This document shows, in pieces, positions 23,669-35,738 of a DNA stretch of 64,000 nt. Each line of letters begins with the position of its first letter. The stretch's first letter is position 1. Source of the DNA: Amoebophrya sp. A120 (lineage: Eukaryota > Sar > Dinophyceae > Syndiniales > Amoebophryaceae); assembly GCA_905178155.1 (NCBI GenBank), contig CAJINV010000001.1, positions 14,942,142-15,006,141 on the forward strand. The letters are read 5' to 3'. A model generated the notes under the pieces. It was not told where the DNA came from. It did no database searches and worked only from the letters and a program-made list of their open reading frames with translations. Made by a program: the position numbers and the translations under genes.

Positions 23669-25153
23669 CTTTTTTCTACTCCGTTGCAGTGACGGCAACT
23701 ACTATTATTTCCCGCGTAGGTAAGTAAGTACGTGTCCGCGCACCGGTTTGTTCAGTGAGTAGAATTTGTTCTAGGTGTTGTAAGGTGCGTCGACAGTCTT
23801 CGTCTGCACGAAACGAAATCAGAATCACTGTTGGGTGCTGCTACTACTGCTTCTGTTATTTTTCCTGCAGCTCCGAGAAAAAAAATTACGTGTGGGTCCT
23901 GGATTCATCAAAAAAAGGAAGGCGAGGATGTGACTGGCACAGACAAAACAGCACGCCGGGTTTTGGTGATGGTTCCTTTATGTTGTTCGATACTCAACTC
24001 ACAATAGCGCGCCGTGAGTAGAGTAGTCATTTTGCGGCGATGAGAAAAATCTTCTTGTATATTTCCATCGGGTTTCATATTCTTTCAGAACATGCGCAGC
24101 ACAGCTCTCAACTTATTTCTGATCTTGACTTCATTGCTCATTCCGCACTTTCAGTTTTCGAACCAACGACGAGCTCCAGTCCCAGAGCAGCGATTTGATC
24201 CTCATACTCCAGTGTTTCTGATCTTGTTTTCGAAAGCAAGTAGATGAAGAACGGCACTTGAATAAAAAACAGATCTTGCGCGACCTAACACTGTCGCACC
24301 GGGAAATTACCAATTAGTCGCGGGCTGCGCAGTCACGATAAAGCATGGAACAGTTTTACTACAAAGACTTCCATTTCAGCCTAATTCCCGCGCAGTTGAC
24401 TGATAGATCGGGTCTGTATCAAGGCTCGCTATTCCACGAACAGGGGCGCCGAGAGAATATCTGAAATTTCATCGGCTTTCTCTGTCCGGCCGCAGCAATG
24501 TGTCGTAGTCGCGGTTTTTTGCCTGGCTTGGTCAGGTCAACATCAGAAGCAAAATTTTTCAGGCGTCCCGGAGAATCGGACGGTTGGGTGAGTCGTCGAT
24601 CGTGCTGGCAAAAAAAATCACTGGAAGCGAATCATAGAAAATAGTGACTCACAGAGAAGGTGAGCAATAAAGGGAAGCGTGGAGAGTGTGCATGATTGCA
24701 AGAAGGAAACTCAGCTAACACGAACGTCCTATTGCTTTCCTAGTGACGGCATCTACACATGTTTCATCTCGCTTTTCAATGCACAGAATCCTCAGTAGAG
24801 TTCACACAGGATTTAAAAATTCAGGAGCCCGTGCAAGGCTGTCGCCCGAAGCTTCCGTTGCACACGCGGTCTCCTCTGGTATGCGAACGCAGAGGCCCCC
24901 GCGCTGGCTTTACTTGCGAAGTACGACATGGCTCATGATCGCACTTTGCTAAAAAAACACACTATTGTAAGCCGGAGTACTTCTTCTATGGGCCTTGCAT
25001 ACTCATTAATTCACTTCTTCTAGCCTTACTGTAAAAAATAAAAGCGAGCGCACGCTTGTTTGCAATCGATTGTAAAAAACTGTGGTGTATCTGTGGTGTA
25101 TCTTCGGACCGGGACTGAAAAACAGACAAACGGGACATGGTGTACACTGCTCC
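23669..25153. other. Gene-free stretch
   Basis: Spacer between the HAD hydrolase stop and the KH gene start. No open frame with coding character; only short homopolymer runs. A duplicated GTGGTGTATC word occurs near 25081-25102, inside the 3' end of the HAD gene region. Confidence 0.45.
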
Positions 25154-26285
25154 CTAGGACTCGACTTTTTTGGCCGACCATTCCAGCAGCTCACCGATCT
25201 CTGTCGCCGTGAGGCCAGCACGATCCTTGACGAAGCAGGTGTCAAGCCCAGCTTTTTCACCCTTCTTTATCTCGTCGCGATCATCCTCGACAAGCATGCA
25301 GGGTCGCCCGTTCGCCAGTTTCAAACACACTTCCGCTTTCGAACTCCACTTCGCGCAGTCTTTCCGGTCGATATGCGTCTCCACCTCTGGTGCGAACTTA
25401 GTCCTGACAAATAGTTTTTCTTGTTTGGTTGATATGGTGATAGAAAGTAATTAAGCGTGCACAATTCGGTCTCATGTCCAACCAAAAAAAATTCACGACT
25501 GAGAGGAAGACTACTACTAACTACTGGTAGCTTTAGGTTTAGCAGAGACAAAAATCAGCGCAATAAAATCGTGCTTACTGCATTGCATTGAGGTCGTATT
25601 CTCTGGCATCCTGCATGCTCGTGTAGTCGTCGATTCTGGCGTACACATCGTCAAAGTGCGGCAACAACTTCGTTTTCTCCAAAATCAGTCACTATCCACA
25701 GCAACTGTGCCTGGGTTTGGATGAATGCCAATGCGTCGAGCAAATCTAAATCATCAATCTGGGTGATGCAAAAATAAACTGCCACGTGGCAGATACCCGC
25801 ACTCCTTCAAACCCAGACGCATTTGCATTTGATAATCGTATTGGCGCAACTAAACCCTTGGAACAGACGACCAGGGAACACCCGTTCGTTCGTAGTTTCT
25901 TGAAGGTCTTCTCCATCTCTGCAATCTGTTCCTTCCCGCCGAGACAATGCTCGTAGAATTTGCCTGTCGGAGGGAGTTAGCACAACATAGAAAGGGAATT
26001 TGGATTGCTAGTACGAGTTTGAAAACCTCCAATGGTAACGACAAGATCAAGGGTCGGGCGAGTGGTACCTTTCATTTCCTCGTCCGCCTCGAAGCACTTC
26101 TGGATCTGCCCTCTCTCTGAGAGCGCGTAGGGCCCATCAAGAAAGTTCCCCCGTCCGAGCGTGACAAAACCGGCGAGGCACTTGAAGACGTGACACTGGG
26201 AAATGGTCTGATCAAAGTCAAAAACTATTACTTTCGTCTTCGGAACCTGCCCGCCCCGTGGCGTACCTTTCCGCGAGCCTGGCAT
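25154..26285 (-). CDS. HAD-superfamily hydrolase, four exons
   Basis: Exons 26285-26069, 25963-25835, 25681-25579 and 25403-25154 sum to 233 codons (232 aa). Motif I is VIVFDFDQTIS near residue 20 (nucleophile and acid/base Asp, DxDxT). Motif II is in SLVVCSKG (Ser). Motif IV is in MLVEDDRDEIKKGEKAGLDT (metal-binding acids). The order and spacing are those of a small HAD phosphatase with a minimal cap; the substrate is unknown. The second intron is not GT-AG. It is a decayed inverted-repeat element (listed separately), and only removing 25834-25682 keeps the frame (CGA T|TG GAG). The remaining introns are ordinary. The Lys/Arg/Gly-rich start (MPGSRKGTPRGGQ) is followed directly by the fold, so no targeting peptide is evident. 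Confidence 0.82.
25682..25834 (-). mobile_element. Decayed introner in the HAD gene
   Basis: Element core 25693-25834. On the coding strand it starts TATCAAATGCAAATGCGTCT and then GGGTTTGAAGGA. The opposite end, read inward, is TATCCACAGCAACTGTGCCT and then GGGTTTGGATGA. The ends are imperfect inverted repeats, and they match the family ends seen at 45.6 and 51.1 kb (TATCAAATGCAAAAATGTCT). A possible target duplication is [C/T]GATT but is not clean. Excision of 153 nt is the only way found to keep the HAD frame open. It looks like an older copy of the same family. Confidence 0.65.
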
Positions 26286-27169
26286 GATGGTTCGAGCAGA
26301 ATAGCCGCCTTTGCGGAATTGAGAGAAGAGGCAAGCTCAAATTGTGTGGCGGCCACGTAGATGCTGTGCAAAAACACCTAAGGCCCGAGTGAAAGCGTTA
26401 TTAGGATTCAAGCAGTGTCATCGCGGTTGTCGTGTGCTTTGTCTGAAGTGAGTCCCACAAGCTCAAATAACTGCTTTATTCAGAAGACAAATTTGCAGTG
26501 CAATATCGCAGAGTAACACACCGTGGCCGTGCCTGTTTTCGGTATAATCTTTTTTGTTGCAGAACCACTGCCGCTTCAGTATACCTGGATATCAAGCTCG
26601 CGCCGCTAGTGCTAAGGCTAGGATTTCTCGCTTACGAAAGCAATTTGCACAAGTTTCAGACAGACCGCATTTTTGGAATCGGTTTGAAGCAGAGAGGAAG
26701 ACCATTTCGGAACTGCGATGCGTTTTTTCAGGAGTTACCGCTTCACGACTCTGAGCCGACTTCCGATTGACAAGAGATTTCTGCGATGGACAAAACCCCC
26801 AATATTATACACTGTACCAGTAGATCCCATACGAACACAAGTTCAGTGAATCGACAGAGCCACCCAGGGCATGAAAACACGCCAACAGCAGCACTCACAT
26901 TTTGTTTTTAGTTGGAGTCTAAGTACGCAGCACTCTGGTTTTGTGTCAACATGGTCAGGTTTGGTAGAAGTTCAGTATGAATCCATGATTCCCTTCAAAT
27001 CGGAAAGGCTTGCCTTCAAACCCGGTAACATCACTCTTATCCCACAAAGGAACAATTCGTCGGCTTCGTATTGTGTATTAAAATTCCACACGCATAACTA
27101 CCGAAGATTGGACAACATTCCGAAACAACACGAAGGTTCTCATCAGGACAGATGATGAATCAGACAAGC
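26286..27169. other. Intergenic, nothing recognised
   Basis: Spacer between uL18 and the HAD gene, presumably including both UTRs. Short frames lack coding character. Confidence 0.5.
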
Positions 27170-29121
27170 TTATTCTTCCTCTTCCTCCTCTTCGGCGTCA
27201 CCCATCTCGGCCATGAGCTTGGTGCGAGCGGTGGCCTATTACAGTGAAAAGTGCCCCCCACCCCTGAAATTGTAGCAAGGATTTGTGATGCAAAGTTTCC
27301 AAATGAAAACTTTTTGTCATGCATGAAAGGAGTATGAACCTTTCTGAGGCAAGGTCTAGGCGTGTGTCGCAGCGCTTGCATGACAAGCGCCGCTTTTGCT
27401 GGGATCTTTTGCAATACAAATTTTTGCTATTCACGATCGGAAATCTGTGATGCTGATAGATGCAGTAGGGCGAATGTTTCATTTGGAAAGGTTTGCAATA
27501 CAAATGCTCCGAACTTCGGGGGTGGGGGCATTTTTCCTCGCGATATGGCCAGCTTCTGCTTGACGCGGTCCTTGCGCTGGGCGTTGGACCGCTTGATGCA
27601 GCGGGTGTAGCTAGTTCCCTTGGAGGTTTCGATGGTGTTTCCCTTGCGCGTGTTGGTGATACCCGCGCTCTCCTTCTTCACGAACTTCGGGTCCTCGCGA
27701 ATCTTGGTGTGGCACTCCTTGTACAAGTCCTCCAGGCCGTCCGCCTCAATGTCGTTCTCAATGAACGCGGAAAAAGCGACCTTGTAACCTGTTTTTAGTG
27801 TTTGGAAAGGGCGTGTTTTCGCTGGTGAGTCGGAAAATCCGTGTGTATACACTATCTTTATGTTCTTGCACTCTCTCATCTCCAATAGCAAAAGTTCTCA
27901 TTCTCTTCCAAACAACTCATGCAAAAAAAAACCGAGACACATCTGTTGACGTGAAATGTCGAAAAGAAGTATTAAATCGAGAAGAGTTAATCGCAAAATC
28001 AAGTACGTTCCGGATCCTCCTCGGACAGCATCTCCATGTACTCGGAGACGTGGTTGCCCAAGATGCGCTCCAAGTGCGCCGGGGCATCGTACTCGTAGTC
28101 CTGACCCTTCTCTTCCGGCTCCTTGTAGCCCGGGAACTTGGAAACGGAGTGGGGCACGTGCAGGCCACCGTCGACGGCGCCCTTCAGCATACCGAACACG
28201 CGGGAACCTGGAATTGGTTTTTTGAGGAACATAAATTCTTGTCCTACCGTCAGCACGCAGGAAACAGGAACAATTCCTAAACGAAACTACCGACAAGTCT
28301 AGCGATATTCTTTTCCTAAACCGCGGATTCGGATTGGTGCAAGAAATACAAATATGCACCACGCCGTCACCTACGCTGTAAAGAAAAAAAAAATATGTAC
28401 CCGGAATGGTGCGGATGAGGCCGACATCCAGGATGCACTTGAACGGGCGGCGCTCGTTGTCTTCCTCTTCGACGTGGAATTCCTCGGCGGTGCACTCTTC
28501 AACACCCTCAATGGAGTCTGCCAGTCCGACGATATCCAGGGCACGGCGAGCGATCAACAGACCTGATATGGTTTTAGTGTTTTTTTACCAGACTATCATG
28601 TGTTCCGCATTGGTATCTGCGGCCGCGACGATAGCACAGAAAGAACCTTCAGTGCACCCCATAAGTAACCATGAAACTAATTCACAAGAGCCACACTGCT
28701 CTGGCCAGTATCCGAACTCACTCTCTTCCATGCAACAGAGCCACTACCTAAACTGCTTCCGATTCTAAATTTCCTAGATTAGGTAAAAACACAAAAATGT
28801 CAAGCGAAGTTGTATACCGGTAGCGTAGCCGGCGGCGTAGTTAGTGTGGCCGCACGGGACGCCGTACTTGCCGAGTTCGGAAGACATAGCCTGGCACAAA
28901 ACCTTGTCACCCTGAATGGTGGCGTAGACAATCTGGCAGATCATCTTCTTGTTGGTGATGCGGCACACCAAGCGGTACTTCGGGGTGTTGTACTTGTTTT
29001 TGTCCTGAGCGACCATCTTGCGACGGGCATGGTAGTCGGTCTTACCCTCGCGGCGGCGGCGGTACTTGGTCTGCAAGCGCTTGTAGTAAGCCTTGTTCTT
29101 CTGCACCTTCACGAACGGCAT
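27170..29121 (-). CDS. RPL5: 60S ribosomal protein uL18 (RPL5)
   Basis: Exons 29121-28818, 28562-28401, 28207-28007, 27788-27546 and 27231-27170 give 323 residues; lengths and phases agree only if the last intron is removed as element plus one target copy. The sequence is a clear uL18: N-terminal [23 protein letters not shown], then [57 protein letters not shown], and [22 protein letters not shown]. The C-terminus ends in a Glu run. It binds 5S rRNA in the large subunit. Introns 1-3 are conventional GT-AG introns in phase 1. The last intron is an introner and lies close to the C-terminus, where errors in splicing would be least harmful. Confidence 0.96.
27237..27545 (-). mobile_element. Introner in uL18, 309 nt
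   Basis: Imperfect terminal inverted repeats: the coding-strand start is TATCGCGAGGAAAAATGCCC and the other end, read inward, is TATTACAGTGAAAAGTGCCC, both continuing into C-rich tracts ending ACCCC[C/T]GAA. Flanked by the 5-bp target duplication TGGCC (27232-27236 and 27546-27550). Exact removal restores AAG CTG GCC ACC GCT. The boundary can be read as GC...AG (intron starts GCCATAT, ends AATAG) but not as GT...AG. The interior carries the words TTGTCATGCA (27314-27323) and CTGTGATGCT (27445-27454), shared with other elements. Confidence 0.88.
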
Positions 29122-32076
29122 CTTGTTTTGTGAGTGTTGTTTCTACCAAATGTTGACCCAAAAGTTCTCGTACAAAAGAACTCCACTAACAAATGTCCCT
29201 GTGTAAGCGAGTAGGAAGACGATACGTTCGGCGGTGACAGATACATTTTGACAAAAGGTGCAATTTTTTAGGTTTGTGTATTATCAGGCGATCGGAAACG
29301 TTTCAGAAAAGTTGCGCGAGATCGTAGCAATTTAGGATCCATTTAATAGAAGCGGAGCGTCGTCTTGCACCCGACGCAAGAGTGAACATTTAGATCTTAG
29401 CGGATTTGGAATTTGGATCGCTTTGCGTCGCATCGCTCAGTGAGCTGCCTGTCGCGATTTGGATTTGATCAAATCTAATTCTTCTCGTGCATAGGACGGA
29501 TCTTCGCTTCACCTACTCTCGTGATCTTGTGGTGCTGGCGGAACGATCAACAGTTTCAATTTTATTCGCTCACAATCATCCATTTTCACGAACTCACGAT
29601 GACACGGAGGAAGGTTATCCTGATTGACACCATAAGGTATCAATTCGTATTGACTTTGACGGTCACCGAATTAGAACATTTGGCTTGTCGCCGGTGCGGA
29701 CAAAGAGATCGGTTCACGAGAGAGTTCCTCCAATTTCATTCTGATGACCTTATCCTTTTGTTCACAATCCCAACCGACGACGGGACGCGAACCTTCACGA
29801 CTAGCAGATACATCCTTTTCCACCGACGAAAAATGTGCCGGACGAACAAATTGGATCCTGTGCGCCCCTGCCTCAAGGGATGCGCTGAATCGCGCAGCGA
29901 TGAAGCCGCTGAAAGGGCGGCATTTTTCACGTCAAATCATATATTTGCCCAAAGCACTGGGATAAAGTCTTGCTCAAAGATACGAAACCGGGATATCAAA
30001 CGACACCACAGGGCTTATGAGTCCTGTTCAAAAACGAAAAAAGACCTAAATCATAGAAAAATATTAGTAAAAGCCCATTTACAACAACAAAAATAGACCC
30101 TTCTTGAGAGCATCTAGTAAATCAAATATTCCTCCTGGTTCAGAACTACTTCAGTTGTGTTTTACCAGTTTTCGCGCACCGGCTATACTTAAGCGAAGTC
30201 TGTGGTTAGCTAGCGTTTTTACTTTGTGTCATTTGATTTGCCTTTCTAAGTACGACTGACTAATCACATCTTTCTACCGTCCTTCGTCCATCATGGAACT
30301 CGTTTTGTGGAGAATCGCTCTACTGCACCGTCGCGGCTCTGCACATATCGAAGCTCAGCTGGTTAGGTTTAGAATTTTGTGCTAAATTCTCCTGTGTTAG
30401 CGTGCGATTTTCCTTAATTTTTGCTGTGTGCGATGCATTTGACGATCTTAGTCTAGTAGAAGAAGTGGTCGTAGTGTACGCAAAAACAAGCCGCATTTTC
30501 AAGATTGTTCGATTTACAGTTTACAAAGAAAGCTGCAAAATAGACATTGCGCTCTCACATACTCGTGTACGTTCTATCTGGTTACAACTGCATTCTGCTT
30601 TTCGAGATTATGGACTTGGGTCGAGAGATTATGGACTTGTATTACAGTCAGGAGCAAAAGATCGAAAGAACTTCACACAACAAGTCTAAATTGCAATCAC
30701 CCCGCCCTTCTATTTTTTCGTCCACGACCAAGAGTAGTTTTAGGGCTGCTATTCATCATAACTTCGCACCCAAAGCTTTTTCCCAGTACTCTATATTTCC
30801 CGCACAGCAAAAGACTAGTGTTGACATTCTAGTATTCATATTTTAAACTTTAGGACTTGTCTGCCTACAACTATAGCCAGCCAAGCCCGAAGCGACAAGC
30901 CACCCACAGCACTCCTCTCGGCTCTGCTTCGGTTGTATTTGTAGTTGTCGTTCCGTCTAAATACTCCACCGGCTGTTCCCGGACACGCCGCTGCGTGACG
31001 TGCTACAAATTAATCATTGCACTCACAGCGCAACGGGCGTGTCTGAACTGAGTAAACAAAAGGCAAATTGACATGAGCTGCACACGGGGGGGACATGCCA
31101 ACTCGCCAGTTCACTTGGAAGTAATATTGGTTCTAGGATAGTATCAAAAGTTCGAATGCAGCCAGGCAGTATGGCAAAGTCCAGCAGAGGGGTGGTGCGT
31201 CTTTCGCTTTAAAAGTGCTCAGTCATGTTCTTCTGGAGTAGAGGGGTCCAAATGAATCTAGCTCGCGAAACAGCGATCTAAATTAATACTTAAAGAGATG
31301 CAAGAGTAGCAGTTTCTGTGATAGAATTTGAAATTTCTATCGAGCATTTTTTCGGATACAAGTCAAATGATGTACGTACCTCTCGCTCGTGTTGAGTTTG
31401 ATTCTCCATTCTAGAGCATTAGTAGGAGTGGAAGAAGCAAACAGGATTTACATTTCAGTCTTTGTACGTTCTGGATACAAAATGTGTGATCCATTTTCAA
31501 CATGTAGGTAGGAATCATTTGAAAAGCATTTGAGTATCTCCATCAAACGCAACAAAACCTCGCTGCACACGGGGCCGAGGTGGCAGAGCGCTGTCTGATG
31601 GTACTTGCCGGGGGTAAGAAAGGTAAGACTTTCGGGGTGGGTATAGATGAGACGAAGCCCCACATTTGCACAAAACTAGGTCCTTTTTATTTGCGGGTAG
31701 AGGAAGTTGCATTATTGCTCCACATTGCTGTCTTTGCCATAAGTTACGAGCATAACTTTTGGAAAGGGCAGCATGAGCTCTTCTACCAGCCGGGGGGGAA
31801 GTATTCAAAAAAAAAACACCTGCCGAATCTGGTACTTGTCATTTACGTATTTGCCATTCCGAGCACGGAAGTAGTGCTTGTAGCCATGTTCAAATTTCTA
31901 AATTAGAGCCGCCTTATTCCAATGAGTCAAAATCTTTCAAACATGCTGTTGCTGCAGTGGTCAACGCCATCGCGGATGTACTGACGCTGATTCTGCGGAA
32001 ACATTCACCTAGCAGAAGTACTGGAATTGTCAACATTTCATCATGCAGCAAATTATCGAAAAGCTTAAGCGATCTT
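29122..32076. other. Longest gene-free stretch (about 3 kb)
   Basis: AT-rich. A plus-strand frame at 29521-30096 (191 codons) is open but Arg/Thr/Phe-rich without a domain, and I treat it as chance. A small duplication of GATTATGGACTTG occurs near 30607-30640. The segment 31560-31840 is more GC-rich, with G7 tracts and two TGGTACTTG words; it may be a degraded element but has no clean inverted ends. Confidence 0.4.
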
Positions 32077-35000
32077 TTAGCCCGCCTCGGTTCCCTCGGA
32101 GCCGTTGGATACGGTGCTGGCCTTTTTGTTGTTATCGGCGAAGCCGAACTCTCCCTCACGCAGCGCAAACAGAATGTGCCGTCCATATGGTAACCGCTCG
32201 AGCGTTTCAATGTACTGTCGCATCAGCTCCACAATCTCGTCGCGGACCTGGCCCTCCGCGACCTGCATCAACTTCTGGACCACATAGTTTCCATACTTAT
32301 CCTTCATCATCGTCACCGCTGGTGGCACCGCGTTGGCGCGCATCAACGGCGTCGTCGGATCTTCATCGCCGTCTTCCTTCAGCTGTTCAGGGTTATGTTG
32401 AGTTTATTGTCACTCTGTGTTCACTGCTCCAGTTAGCCAGGATTAAAGTGATCATACTATACAGGGAGTTGCTAGTTGAGCCTTCACAGTTATAAAAACT
32501 GCAACGACGAGCCGCGTACAGGATGTTTGAATGCGAAAAACTGTCATACACAAAAAAACAAGAAGATTCTGTCAGTTCTTCCTCGCAAATAAACCAATAC
32601 CGGCTTTCCGATCGAGACTGTGACGAAATTCTGTCGGTCCTTTCGATTGGCCTGTTGGATACTCTTCTCCACCACGTTGGATGCGAACTTGTGGCAACTC
32701 ATGGCCGCCATGTTCTTGTTCACGATCGCGAACACGCGGTCCCGGTCCTCCTGCCTTCCGTACTCCACCATATTCTGGATCACATAATTGCCATACGCGT
32801 CGTGGATGAATACGCTCAGATTGTTGGCGTGAATCTCGTCGTAGATTTTTGCCACCTGCTCCGGGTCGCAATACTCGATGATCCGCTGCAATACGCGCGA
32901 GCCGTAGCAGTGCGTCGCCATCCGCGGGACGTGGCCCCGGAACGCGTCAATGATGAATTGCACCTGTGGTTGTACATGTAATCGAGTATTGATGTGAGGG
33001 ATCATCAGAGTCATCCCTTTCTAACGCCACGATGTTTCATCTCAACTTATCGGCTGGATACAACTCGTATTAATTGGGGTGCTGAAAAAAAGGAATGAAG
33101 GGAATTCATGAACAAACCTTCCCGGTGGGCATCCGCTCGAAGAATTTTTGCAGAACGTGATTTCCGTTCTGGTCCTCGACGGCATCCAGCACCTGGCCGG
33201 ACATATCCTTGGCGAGCTCCAGCTGCAAATCCACGTTTAACACCTCCAGAATGCGCTGCAGAGTGCGGCACCCCGTCTCGTGGACAGCGATATCGAAGAC
33301 CTGTGTTTTAATCGGAGAACAGACTAATGGAAATAGAACTACCCGGATCGGTTTTTGCACAATAAACTTTCTTGAAAAGGGTGGAAGTCGAAGTGTAAAT
33401 GGTAGCGGTAACACAACCAACAAATACTTTTCCGTTGACATTCGCTCTCGCATGACCAAAAAGCGGCGAAATCACGGATAATACCTTTGTCTTCATGGCG
33501 TTAATCAACATGGTTTTCTGTTCCAGGGGGGACATACCGCAGCTGGCGGAACTCTCGAACAAACTCCGCACGATGTTATGCGCGAATACGTCGTTGCACA
33601 AGGAGACCTGTTGTTATGCGTTTGACAACCTTGAGTCGCAAGTCATTCCGATCAAAAGCAGCTTGTTTGCATCATCAGCAAATTCAACGACTACAGCTTG
33701 CTTGAAAGAGAGGTGAAGGTGCGCCACGCAAAAAGTTGCAACATAGGAAAAATTTTACGATGTTGTTCGCGAAAATCTCGAGCGCCGCACGACGCAACTC
33801 CACAGAGGTGTCATCGTTTTCCATGGCACGCACCACGGCCTCGTGCGCGTCCGGGCACTTGGAGAATTCCATCAGCTCTTCGCCGCTGCCCTTCTGGACA
33901 ATGTGCGAGAAATCGAAGGTCCCCTTGTCCCGCCACTCTTCCAGTTCCTGCAGAGGAGTTCACAGACAAGCTCACATTCATTCTATCTTAATTACTTGCC
34001 TTTCCAAGGGCAGAAAAAAGTCTCTTTATTCAATTTTGTACACCTCATTTTTCCGACGAAAGAAAGACGAAAAACTGTCTTCGGGTCTACTTGCGAAAGG
34101 AACGGCTTTTGTACCTTGGAAGCGGGCTGACCTCGGCGGCGAGACGCTTCGGCCTCTTCCAACTTCTGCAGGTGCTTGCCCGGTTCTGGCTTGGAATTGT
34201 TGTTGCCCGGTCTGGAAGGACCGCCAATCATGGTACTCTTGCCTTTCTTGGCCGCATTACCTGTGAAAATAGAAGTTTCGCCCAATTTTCTTCATGACGC
34301 AACGGAAACGAACTGCCTCACGAGGAGGCGCTGCGTACATCTGTGGTGAACAACGCTGGTTGCTGGCGCTGATGCTTTATCAGCTCCTGTGCAACTTATC
34401 CGCGGCGTATATGCAAATGAAAAATCGCGCACGTAAAAATCATGGCTATCTGCGGGATTTTCCTACCTCAACCTCAAACTCTAACTTATCGATCATGCAG
34501 TCTATGCGAAGTAAAAAACTTCTCGTATCTATACTGTTCTTCCCCTTGCCTTTGCCCTTTCCCTTCCCGTCGCTGGACGTGGAGTTGTACTTGCGATCAC
34601 CGGACGATCCGTCGGTGTACCCGCTCTGCGGCGACATGCGGGGATTTTTGCCCTTCCCCTTACCTTTTCCAGCGCCCTTGCTGTTGCCGCCCGAGCTGTT
34701 GCCCTTGCTGATCCGCTTGCTGGGGTGGTAATTGTCGTTGTAGTTATTCCCATTGTCCTTCGAAAACTGGCTGTACTCGGTGAACCCTCGACCGTTCTGC
34801 GGACCCCCGCGCGGACCACCACCGTCGCCACCGTCCATGAAATTGTTGCTGTTGTAACTGGTCATGCCGCCCGAGGTGGTGTTGGTGGTGGACAAACTGC
34901 CCCGCTGCTGCAGCTGCGACTCGTAGTACGCGAGATCCAGCTGGCGGTTGTTGTAGTTGTCCATCTGATCGCGGTAGTTCGCCGGCGAGGCGTTGAAGTT

Positions 35001-35738
35001 GCCCGGATACCCGCGCGGCGTGGACCCGTTCTGGCTCGGGTTCCCGAACTCGTAGCCGGAATCCAACCGCATCGCGTTGTTGTACCCGCGCTGGTTGTTG
35101 CGCTGGTGGGCCAGCAGCTGCAATGCCTGCTCCGCGGCCGCCGCGGTCTCGCGGTTCATCTGGTTTTCGTAGGCCGGGTTGCGAAAGCCCTGGTTCACCG
35201 TGGTGCTCATCATGTTATTGCGATTTCCACCCGGTCCGCCACCCCCACCACCCATCAGGTTGTTCGGGTTCGGCCCGTTGTTGTTACCGCCGTTCGCGAC
35301 CGCCCACTGCGCGCGCAACGTCATCTCGTCGACCAGCCGCTGCTGGTCGCTGTAGTTGCTGCGGTCGCGGACCAGCTGCTGCCGCATCAGGTTGTTGGCG
35401 TTGTTCCCCAAGTCGAGATTATTACTGTTGTTCCCGTAATTCGGGGGCATCCCGTTACCGTAGTCCTGCTTGGTCATCATGTAGTCAGACAGACTGTACT
35501 GCTGGTCCTGGAAGTTATTGTGCACCATGTTATTGTTGATGTCACGGGGACCTCCATTGTTGTTGCCGTTTCCCGGTGGACCACCGTTGTTGCCGTTTCC
35601 GTTCCGCATGATGCCGTTCCGCTCACCCGAGCGCTGGTGCGGGACCCGCATGATGCGACCCTCCGGCGCAAACGTGGTACGGATGGAGCGCTGCTCCACG
35701 ACCGGACCGCCGTTGTTGTAGCCGCGCTGTTGCTGCAT
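32077..35738 (-). CDS. Pumilio-family RNA-binding protein, seven exons
   Basis: Exons 35738-34535, 34260-34115, 33947-33759, 33607-33485, 33300-33118, 32963-32601 and 32382-32077 sum to 838 codons (837 aa). The N-terminal 400 residues in exon 1 are Asn/Gly/Gln-rich and end in a GKGKGKG tract. Puf repeats occupy the rest: CNDVFAHNIVRSLFE, FDIAVHETGCRTLQRILE, AVEDQNGNHVLQKFFER, MATHCYGSRVLQRIIEYC, FIHDAYGNYVIQNMVEYG, MSCHKFASNVVEKSIQ and MKDKYGNYVVQKLMQ, each with the typical aromatic or basic five-residue RNA-contact core (for example NGNHVLQ, YGSRVLQ, YGNYVIQ, FASNVVE). Such proteins bind 3' UTR elements and repress or localise mRNAs. The introns fall between or near repeats, and all are GT-AG. 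Confidence 0.94.

Noticed and set aside
29521-30096. 191-codon plus-strand frame in the 3-kb gap
   Set aside because: No recognisable domain, no signal or membrane pattern, and it would be the only plus-strand gene; no splice partners found.
31560-31610. tRNA-like word GGCCGAGGTGGCAGAGCGC
   Set aside because: No anticodon arm or T arm follows at the right distance, so it is not a tRNA.
31560-31840. Possible further introner-like element with G7 tracts and repeated TGGTACTTG
   Set aside because: The repeated words are in direct, not inverted, orientation, there is no target duplication, and it does not interrupt a gene.
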